Source: Verrucomicrobiota bacterium
GTDB lineage: Bacteria > Verrucomicrobiota > Verrucomicrobiia > Limisphaerales > AV2
Length of the DNA: 5,007 bases
Direction: 5' to 3'
Assembly (NCBI GenBank): GCA_003218935.1
Contig: QHPA01000451.1
Span: 1-5,007, forward strand
Shown: piece by piece, positions 1 through 5,007 of the stretch
How positions within the stretch are numbered: position 1 is the first letter of the stretch
Layout: the number at the start of each line of letters is the position of its first letter
Program-made: the position numbers and the translations under genes
The notes under the pieces: model-generated
Databases searched by the model: none
Told to the model about the DNA's origin: nothing
The model's input: the letters and a program-made list of their open reading frames with translations, nothing else

Positions 1-326
1 CGTCCGCGCATCGGGCCCAGCGTCGAGCCAAGGTAGGTGCGAACCGCGTCGAGGATCGGTTCGCCAAAGGCGAGCCGGCCGGCTTGATCGCGAATGAGCG
101 GAGCGAACACGTCTCCTTTCCGCAGCGCAAGTCCAACCGACACGCTCAAAGCCTCCTGCCCGCGTCCAAGAAAAACGCCCCCGTGAATTTTGCCGGCGCG
201 GTAAAGGCCGGCAAACTTGTCGTCCAACGTCCGCGCCAGCAGCATCCAGCGGAACGCTTTTGTGTATTCGTCACGGAAAGTTGAGACGACAGCGCCGGCT
301 TTCGGGCTGGCAACAGTCTGAACCAT
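1..326 (-). CDS. Thiamine-diphosphate-dependent 2-oxoacid dehydrogenase E1 component, alpha subunit (N-terminal part, runs off the left edge)
   Basis: The reverse strand from ATG 326-324 reads open to base 1, giving 108 residues of a family usually about 320-370 long. Visible motifs are an N-terminal helix with MLLARTLDDKF (28-38), YRAGKIHGG (42-50), GRGQEA (54-59), RKGDVFAPLIRDQAG (69-83) and LAFGE (85-89). These form the standard start of E1-alpha proteins of the pyruvate and branched-chain 2-oxoacid dehydrogenase complexes, which decarboxylate a 2-oxoacid on thiamine diphosphate and pass the acyl group to the E2 lipoyl domain in the cytoplasm. The GDG...N cofactor motif would lie beyond the edge. 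The IRDQAG stretch has no His where pyruvate-type enzymes usually have YRxH, and looks more like the YREAG of branched-chain enzymes, so the substrate is open. The start is well bounded: an in-frame TAA lies at 338-336, four codons upstream. No good ribosome-binding site is seen; AAAGG lies about 17 bases upstream. The gene is divergent from the kinase genes. Confidence 0.88.
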   Translation of the reverse strand, partial: MVQTVASPKAGAVVSTFRDEYTKAFRWMLLARTLDDKFAGLYRAGKIHGGVFLGRGQEALSVSVGLALRKGDVFAPLIRDQAGRLAFGEPILDAVRTYLGSTLGPMRG

Positions 327-367
327 GCGGATTATTTACGCGCCTTTGCGCTTCCAGTGCAAATGTT

Positions 368-397
368 TCTTTACACGGCCGGCCAAAAGGCCGTCAA
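368..397 (-). promoter_or_regulatory. Candidate sigma70-type promoter for the E1-alpha gene
   Basis: On the reverse strand a TTGACG -35-like hexamer (397-392) is followed after 18 bases by TAAAGA (373-368), a poor -10 match. Transcription would start near 361, about 35 bases before the ATG. The -35 is good (5 of 6) but the -10 is weak (3 of 6). This is pattern matching only. Confidence 0.25.
375..394. repeat. Small GC-rich inverted repeat in the divergent intergenic region
   Basis: ACGGCC (375-380) is the exact reverse complement of GGCCGT (389-394), with an 8-base centre GGCCAAAA. An alternative pairing is GGCC-AAAA-GGCC (381-392). It lies in the spacer of the candidate E1-alpha promoter and touches its -35. 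It could be a regulator binding site or a small hairpin. No T-run follows on either strand, so it is not a convincing terminator. GGCC-rich palindromes arise easily by chance in GC-rich DNA. Confidence 0.3.
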
Positions 398-404
398 AGT
401 TTGG

Positions 405-433
405 TTGTGAAATCAGGCGATCTGCCGTATAGG
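405..433 (+). promoter_or_regulatory. Candidate sigma70-type promoter for the kinase genes
   Basis: TTGTGA (405-410) and TATAGG (428-433) are separated by 17 bases, each matching 4 of 6 consensus positions. Transcription would begin near 440, giving a leader of about 25 bases before the GTG at 465. The position and spacing are plausible and the sequence match is moderate. Confidence 0.33.
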
Positions 434-464
434 TTTGCGGAAGACGATTTGAACTGATTCACCA

Positions 465-2396
465 GTGAAAGCCGCCCCGCGACCCTCAAACGAAGTCGAA
501 CGACTCAATGCGCTGCGCGCCTATAATGTCCTCGACACCCCGCCCGAAGAAGCCTTTGACGACCTGACCCGCCTGGCTTCACAAATCTGCGAAACCCCGA
601 TCGCGCTGGTGAGCCTGGTGGATGCAGACCGTGACTGGTTCAAGTCCAAGGTCGGGCTCCGTCGGTCGCAAACGCCTCGCGACATCTCCTTTTCCGCGCA
701 CGCCATCGCGCAGACAGACCTCTTCGTCGTGGAGGATGCGGCCGCGGACGCGCGGTTCGCCGGAAACCCTTTGGTCACCGGCAATCCGCACGTCCGCTTT
801 TACACCGGCACGCCGCTGATCGCGCCCGCCGGCGGCGTTGCCATCGGCGCTTTGTGCGTGATCGACCGCAAACCGCGCCGACTGACTCCGCAGCAAATCG
901 AGGCGCTGCGGATTCTCAGCCATCAGGTGATCATGCGGCTTGAGCTGCGGCGCAATTTCATCGAGCTGGAGCGTTCGGTGGCCAGCCACCTTCGCGCCGA
1001 GGAAGCACTGCGAGAGGCAGAGGAAAAGTATCGCAGCATTTTTGAAAACGTCATGGAGGGAATTTTCCAAACCACTCCGGACGGGCGCTACCTCTCGGCC
1101 AATCCGATGCTGGCTAAAATCTACGGCTACGACTCTCCCGAACAACTTATGGAGGCAGTCAGTGACATCGGCCACCAGATTTACGTGCAGCCGGGGCGGC
1201 GCGAGGACTTTGTTCGTTTGATTCAACGGGACGGAATCGTCTCGAAATTCGAGTCCCAGGTTTATCGCAAGGACCGGAGCGTCATCTGGATTTCCGAGAA
1301 CGCGCGGGTCGTGCGCGATGGGCGAGGCCAGGTGCTCTACTACGAAGGCACGGTGGAAGAAATCACCGAGCGCAAACGGGCCGAACAGGCGGTGCGTGAC
1401 TCCGAGATTTTGTATCACTCGCTGGTCGAATCGCTGCCGCAAAACATCTTCCGCAAGGACAAGGAAGGCCGCTTCACGTTCGGCAACACGAAATTCTGCC
1501 GCGAACTGGGTCGGTCCCTGGGGGACATCATCGGGAAAACGGACTTCGATTTTTTCCCGAAGGAACTCGCCGCGAAATACCAACGCGACGATCACAGCGT
1601 CATGGAGACCGGCGCGCCTTTCGAAACCGTCGAAGAACATCGGACGCCCGATCGCGGAAAGATTCACGTGCAGGTCATCAAGACTCCGCTCCGCGACGCG
1701 CTGGGCAACGTCATCGGCGTTCAAGGAATGTTTTGGGATGTGACGGAGCGCAAGAAAATAGAGGAGGCGCTGGCTTACGAACGCGACCTGCTGCGGGCTC
1801 TGCTCGACAACATCCCGGATAATATTTATTTCAAGGACCGACAATCGCGCTTTGTGAAAGTGGGTCAGGCGCTGGCTAAGAAATTCAACCTTAAGGATCC
1901 CGAGGAGGCAGTCGGCAAAACAGACTTCGACTTTTTCACACCGGAACACGCACAGGCTGCTTATGAGGACGAACAATTCATCATTCGCACCGGTCAGCCG
2001 ATTATCGGCAGGATGGAAAAGGAAACCTGGCACGATGGCAGAGTGACCTGGGGATTGACCACCAAGATGCCGTTTCGGGACAAAGACGCCAAAATCATCG
2101 GCACCTTCGGCGTCACCAAAGACATCACGCAGCTCAAGGAAACCGAACGGGAACTGGCCAAGGCCCGCGACGTGGCGGTGGAATCCGCGCGGCTGAAATC
2201 GGAATTCCTCGCCAACATGAGCCACGAAATCCGCACGCCGATGAACGGCATCATCGGCATGACCGGGCTCCTGATGGACACGGACCTGACGGATGAACAG
2301 CGCGACTTTTCCGAAACGATCCGCACCAGCGCGGACGCGTTGCTCACAAGGCACCGTCGAGCTGCTGGCCGAGCGTGCCGAAGCCAAAAGCATTGA
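465..2396 (+). CDS. Hybrid sensor histidine kinase, N-terminal fragment: GAF-PAS-PAS-PAS-HisKA, frameshifted inside HisKA
   Basis: This is the sensory half of a large cytoplasmic hybrid kinase; no signal peptide or membrane segment is visible. Domain order: GAF about 12-160 ([20 protein letters not shown] entry, [14 protein letters not shown] near its end); PAS1 about 188-303; PAS2 about 312-431, ending in [13 protein letters not shown]3 about 438-556; a short signalling helix about 556-580; and the HisKA H-box [13 protein letters not shown] with the phospho-accepting His587. PAS2 and PAS3 share GKTDFDFF (357-364 and 484-491), indicating a duplicated domain. The ligands are unknown. Residues up to T628 are in the family frame. 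The last 15 residues (629-643) are out of frame, and the kinase catalytic domain continues in another frame. The start is GTG, bounded by an in-frame TGA at 450-452. It places the GAF domain at its usual distance from the N terminus, but no clear Shine-Dalgarno sequence precedes it. As it stands the product could sense and carry His587 but has no ATP-binding domain. Confidence 0.87.
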   Translation: MKAAPRPSNEVERLNALRAYNVLDTPPEEAFDDLTRLASQICETPIALVSLVDADRDWFKSKVGLRRSQTPRDISFSAHAIAQTDLFVVEDAAADARFAGNPLVTGNPHVRFYTGTPLIAPAGGVAIGALCVIDRKPRRLTPQQIEALRILSHQVIMRLELRRNFIELERSVASHLRAEEALREAEEKYRSIFENVMEGIFQTTPDGRYLSANPMLAKIYGYDSPEQLMEAVSDIGHQIYVQPGRREDFVRLIQRDGIVSKFESQVYRKDRSVIWISENARVVRDGRGQVLYYEGTVEEITERKRAEQAVRDSEILYHSLVESLPQNIFRKDKEGRFTFGNTKFCRELGRSLGDIIGKTDFDFFPKELAAKYQRDDHSVMETGAPFETVEEHRTPDRGKIHVQVIKTPLRDALGNVIGVQGMFWDVTERKKIEEALAYERDLLRALLDNIPDNIYFKDRQSRFVKVGQALAKKFNLKDPEEAVGKTDFDFFTPEHAQAAYEDEQFIIRTGQPIIGRMEKETWHDGRVTWGLTTKMPFRDKDAKIIGTFGVTKDITQLKETERELAKARDVAVESARLKSEFLANMSHEIRTPMNGIIGMTGLLMDTDLTDEQRDFSETIRTSADALLTRHRRAAGRACRSQKH

Positions 2397-4098
2397 ACTG
2401 GCCTCCTGGGTGCTCGAGGATGTGCCCTGCCATCTGCGGGGCGATCCGGGGCGGTTGCGACAGGTGCTCACCAATCTCCTCGGTAACGCGATCAAATTTA
2501 CCGAACGCGGCGAGGTCGTCGTGCGCGTCTCGAAGGAAAACGAATCAGAAGAACACGTCACGATCCGTTGTGCCGTCGCGGATACCGGCATTGGCATCCC
2601 TCACGAAGCGCAGAACAAGCTGTTCCAGGCCTTCACTCAGGCCGACGGATCGTTGACGCGCCGATATGGCGGCACAGGCCTGGGACTCGCGATTTCCAAA
2701 CAACTGGTCGAACTGATGGGCGGGCAGATCGGAATGGAAAGCACGCCCGGCCAAGGCTCCACGTTCTGGTTTGTCGTTCGACTGGAAAAACAGCCGCCGG
2801 GCACGACCTACTTTTTCAAACGGCCGCGGGGAAATCTGGAAAATTTGCGAGTGCTTGTTGTGGATGACAACGCCACCAACCGCCAGATTTTACAGCACCA
2901 AACGAAGTCCCGAAAAATGCGCGCCAGCACGGCAGTGAACGGCGCCGAGGCGTTGGAACTGCTCCGCCGGGAGGCGGCCACAGGGGATGCTTTCAACCTT
3001 GTCATTCTGGACCTGCAGATGCCGGAGATGGACGGCCTGACCCTGGCGCAAACCATTCGCGCCGATCCGCTCATTCAAAAGGCGCGTCTGGTGATGTTGA
3101 CGTCTTTGGGTCTTCGGCTCGACGCGGAAGCCTGGCGCAGCGCTGGCATTGACGCGTATCTGGTCAAACCCGTCAAAGAATCCCGACTTTTTGATTGCCT
3201 GGCCACGGTCATGGCGGAGACAACCGTACCCATCGCCGGACACCCTGACGCGCTGCACGCGGCTGGCGCGCCCGGTCGCGTGCGAGCTCTCAACCCCAGA
3301 CACGTGCGCATTTTGATGGCCGAGGACAACGTCGTGAACCAAAAGGTCGGGCTGCGTCAATTGAAGAAGCTTGGCTATGCGGCGGACGCGGTCGCCAACG
3401 GCATGGAAGCCGTCGAAGCGCTAAAACGAATTCCCTACGACGTCGTCCTGATGGACTGCCACATGCCGGAGCTGGACGGTTACGAAGCAACGCGGTTGAT
3501 CCGGCAGATGGAAATGGGAAAGAATGACCCGCAGCGGCCACCGGCTTACATCATTGCCCTGACGGCCAACGCCCTCGAGAGCGATCGCGAGAAATGCCTG
3601 GCTGCCGGCATGAACGATTACATCAGCAAGCCGGTTAAACTGCCGGAACTGCAGGCTGTGCTTCAGGAAGCCGCCAGCTTCGTTCGGCCGGTGGCGGCGC
3701 GCAAGCGGACGGAAAACAGCGGCGGCAACAATGAGGCGGTCATTGACGGTTCTGTGCTCGCTGGATTGCGGGAGCTTCAGGAGCCGGGCGGACCTGATGC
3801 CGTCGTGGAACTGATCGAACTGTTTCTGCGGGACACGCCTGTGAAAATCCAAAGTATGCAGTCCGCCATCGCCCGCTCGGACGGGCTGGCGTTGCAGGAG
3901 TCGGCCCACAGTCTTAAAGGAAGCGCCAGCAACCTCGGCGCGCGTCGGCTCGCCAAACTTTGCGCGGAACTGGAAAGGCTGCCCAAGGAGGGGAAACTGG
4001 CGGAAGCATCCGATTTATTCGGCAAGCTGAACGAGGAATACGGCCGCGTCTGTTTTATCCTTGAGCAGGAAAAGGAAAAGCCAATAGAGTCTCTTTAG
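2293..4098 (+). CDS. Hybrid histidine kinase, C-terminal fragment: HATPase-REC-REC-Hpt
   Basis: This is the catalytic and relay half of the kinase that begins at 465. The first 19 residues are the H-box region read out of frame. Homology begins at [11 protein letters not shown] (base 2350), so the ATG at 2293 is only the first start in this frame and may not be used. Domains: HATPase_c about 45-165 with N-box N61/N65, G1 DTGIGI (97-102), F-box FQAF (111-114) and G2 GGTGLGL (126-132); REC1 about 184-308 with D191-D192, phospho-acceptor D240, T270 and K292; REC2 about 338-460 with E344-D345, D388, T424 and K446; Hpt about 484-590 with H539 in AHSLKGS. All catalytic and phosphorelay residues are intact, so decay, if any, is recent. 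It lacks a complete HisKA and so cannot autophosphorylate as a normal kinase unless joined to the upstream part. It overlaps the upstream frame by 104 bases. The next kinase starts 42 bases after its stop, probably in the same transcript. Confidence 0.85.
   Translation: MNSATFPKRSAPARTRCSQGTVELLAERAEAKSIELASWVLEDVPCHLRGDPGRLRQVLTNLLGNAIKFTERGEVVVRVSKENESEEHVTIRCAVADTGIGIPHEAQNKLFQAFTQADGSLTRRYGGTGLGLAISKQLVELMGGQIGMESTPGQGSTFWFVVRLEKQPPGTTYFFKRPRGNLENLRVLVVDDNATNRQILQHQTKSRKMRASTAVNGAEALELLRREAATGDAFNLVILDLQMPEMDGLTLAQTIRADPLIQKARLVMLTSLGLRLDAEAWRSAGIDAYLVKPVKESRLFDCLATVMAETTVPIAGHPDALHAAGAPGRVRALNPRHVRILMAEDNVVNQKVGLRQLKKLGYAADAVANGMEAVEALKRIPYDVVLMDCHMPELDGYEATRLIRQMEMGKNDPQRPPAYIIALTANALESDREKCLAAGMNDYISKPVKLPELQAVLQEAASFVRPVAARKRTENSGGNNEAVIDGSVLAGLRELQEPGGPDAVVELIELFLRDTPVKIQSMQSAIARSDGLALQESAHSLKGSASNLGARRLAKLCAELERLPKEGKLAEASDLFGKLNEEYGRVCFILEQEKEKPIESL
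2346..2352 (+). other. Deletion/frameshift junction inside the HisKA domain
   Basis: Up to ACA at 2346-2348 (T628) the frame starting at 465 encodes the expected HisKA second helix, ending ADALLT. From GGC at 2350 the family sequence resumes (GTVELL) in the frame of 2293-4098, leaving the single base A2349 between them. The downstream kinase has 30 residues between the equivalent points (its residues 204-233, bases 4750-4839). By this alignment about 89 bases are missing net, which gives both the lost helix end/linker and the frame change. An A or AA could be shared by both break points, as expected for a micro-homology deletion, but the undeleted sequence is not available here. An assembly or sequencing error is an equally good explanation. 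Confidence 0.82.
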
Positions 4099-4103
4099 AG
4101 CGA

Positions 4104-4122
4104 TTGGCTCGATCCAAGCCAA
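4104..4122 (+). repeat. Short inverted repeat between the two kinase genes
   Basis: TTGGCT (4104-4109) is the exact reverse complement of AGCCAA (4117-4122), around a 7-base loop. It falls in the 42-base gap between the stop at 4098 and the start at 4141. No T-run follows, so it is unlikely to be an intrinsic terminator. It may be a minor intercistronic hairpin or chance. Confidence 0.2.
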
Positions 4123-4140
4123 AGTCTATGCCATGAAGAA

Positions 4141-5007
4141 ATGAGCGCGCCTTTGCCACAGATTCTGTTGATTGATGACGATCAGGACCTGCACGATTTG
4201 CTCGTTGCCAGCCTGATCGATGATCGCATCCAGCTTTTATGTGCCCGGGACGGGCGCGACGGCCTCGCGCTGGCGCGGCGCAATAAAATCAACGTCATCC
4301 TGCTGGACCTCGGCCTCCCGAAGAACGACGGGTTCGCGGTGCTCCAACAGTTGAAGGAAGACGCCCACCTGCAAAACATCCCAGTCATCATTCTTACCGC
4401 GTGGAACAGCACGGCCGACAAGCTGCGCGGTTTCGAGCTCGGCGCGGTGGATTATATCACCAAACCGTATGAAATCGCCGAACTCCGCGCGCGCGTCCGC
4501 ACTACGCTCCGCAACAAATTGCTTCAGGACCAGTTGACGCAAGCCAACCGCGAACTCGAAGCCTCCCGGATCGCCGCAGAAGCCGCCACGCGGGCCAAAT
4601 CCGAGTTTCTGGCCAACATGAGTCACGAAATTCGCACGCCGATGAACGGCGTTATCGCGATGACCGGCCTGCTGCTGGAGAGTGAACTGACAACCGAACA
4701 AAATGAACTCGTTGAAACCATTCGCAACAGCGGCGACGCCCTCCTGACGATCATCAACGATATCCTCGACTTTTCCAAAATCGAATCCGGCAAGCTGGAA
4801 CTGGAGAAACAGCCCTTCGATATCCGCACCTGCGTCGAGGACTCGCTCGACCTGCTGGCGCCCCGAGCCGCGGAAAAGCAGATCGATCTGGCCTACCAAA
4901 TGGACGACGATGTGCCGCCGACGGTCATAGGGGATGTCACCCGCCTGCGCCAGGTCCTGGTCAATTTGCTCGGCAACGCCATTAAGTTTACACCGAAGGG
5001 CGATGTC
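4141..5007 (+). CDS. Response-regulator/histidine kinase hybrid: REC-coiled coil-HisKA-HATPase (N-terminal part, runs off the right edge)
   Basis: Open from ATG 4141 to the last base, 289 residues. Domains: an N-terminal receiver about 6-122 with D12-D14, phospho-acceptor D56 in LLDLGLP, T86 and K108 in TKPY; a coiled-coil signalling helix about 124-157; HisKA about 153-220 with H-box [12 protein letters not shown], His162, and an intact second helix [16 protein letters not shown] (203-218); and the start of HATPase_c with N-box N275/N279. The G1 and G2 boxes lie beyond the edge, and further REC or Hpt domains may follow. Kinases with an N-terminal receiver and no sensor domain are usually driven by phosphotransfer from a partner, so the Hpt of the gene just upstream is a likely donor (inference). 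The start is chosen because the receiver begins at the usual distance from it; the only other in-frame boundary upstream is the TAG at 4096-4098. The preceding GAAGAA abuts the ATG and is not a proper Shine-Dalgarno. Its HisKA is paralogous to that of the kinase beginning at 465. Confidence 0.9.
   Translation, partial: MSAPLPQILLIDDDQDLHDLLVASLIDDRIQLLCARDGRDGLALARRNKINVILLDLGLPKNDGFAVLQQLKEDAHLQNIPVIILTAWNSTADKLRGFELGAVDYITKPYEIAELRARVRTTLRNKLLQDQLTQANRELEASRIAAEAATRAKSEFLANMSHEIRTPMNGVIAMTGLLLESELTTEQNELVETIRNSGDALLTIINDILDFSKIESGKLELEKQPFDIRTCVEDSLDLLAPRAAEKQIDLAYQMDDDVPPTVIGDVTRLRQVLVNLLGNAIKFTPKGDV

Noticed and set aside
84..457. Two small plus-strand open frames (84-284 and 260-457) in the left region
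   Set aside because: The first, and part of the second, lie opposite the E1-alpha coding sequence, which has clear family motifs. The rest of the second falls in the divergent promoter region. Neither has a recognisable domain.
2340..2352. Programmed ribosomal frameshifting as the explanation for the two kinase frames
   Set aside because: About 30 conserved residues are also absent at the junction. A frameshift signal would join the frames without losing them, and I see no slippery heptamer there.
579..2597. A 672-codon open frame on the minus strand antisense to the sensor kinase
   Set aside because: Its translation has no recognisable domain, while the opposite strand encodes clear GAF, PAS and HisKA domains. 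Long antisense openings are common opposite GC-rich coding sequence.
4104..4122. Intergenic hairpin as a transcription terminator between the kinase genes
   Set aside because: The stem is only 6 pairs and no T-run follows, so co-transcription is more likely.
4133..4144. A three-codon mini-frame (ATG AAG AAA TGA) whose stop overlaps the ATG at 4141, resembling a translational-coupling leader
   Set aside because: It is too short to distinguish from chance and has no ribosome-binding site.
4237..4899. A 220-codon open frame on the minus strand opposite the second kinase
   Set aside because: It is a mirror of the REC-HisKA coding sequence, with no domain of its own and no supporting start context.

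Overview
The window comes from a moderately GC-rich bacterial chromosome. The best guess is a soil or freshwater Verrucomicrobiota (Pedosphaera-like) or a related lineage. That guess rests on the character of the E1-alpha protein at the left edge, on large soluble multi-PAS hybrid histidine kinases placed in tandem, and on starts without clear Shine-Dalgarno sequences. It is inference from family resemblance; no search was run.

Layout: (1) 1-326, minus strand: the first 108 codons of a thiamine-diphosphate-dependent 2-oxoacid dehydrogenase E1 alpha subunit, running off the left edge. (2) 327-464: a 138-base divergent intergenic region with one weak candidate promoter for each direction and a small GC-rich palindrome. 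(3) 465-4098, plus strand: one very large hybrid sensor kinase, now split into two overlapping reading frames. The upstream frame (465-2396) carries GAF-PAS-PAS-PAS and the phospho-accepting histidine of HisKA. The downstream frame (2293-4098) carries HATPase-REC-REC-Hpt. At about 2348-2350 roughly 30 conserved residues are missing and the frame shifts, so homology jumps from one frame to the other. (4) 4099-4140: a short gap. (5) 4141-5007, plus strand: the first 289 codons of a second kinase, REC-coiled coil-HisKA-HATPase, running off the right edge.

Together the plus-strand genes look like a cytoplasmic multistep phosphorelay. The first kinase would sense through GAF and PAS domains and pass phosphate His to Asp to Hpt-His. 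The second kinase begins with a receiver that could accept phosphate from that Hpt. The most notable point is that the first kinase is broken inside its dimerisation/phosphotransfer domain, by a real deletion or by an assembly error. The second kinase retains exactly the missing segment and serves as an internal reference. I see no RNA gene, mobile element, CRISPR array or clearly novel system here; apart from the split gene this is an ordinary signalling region.
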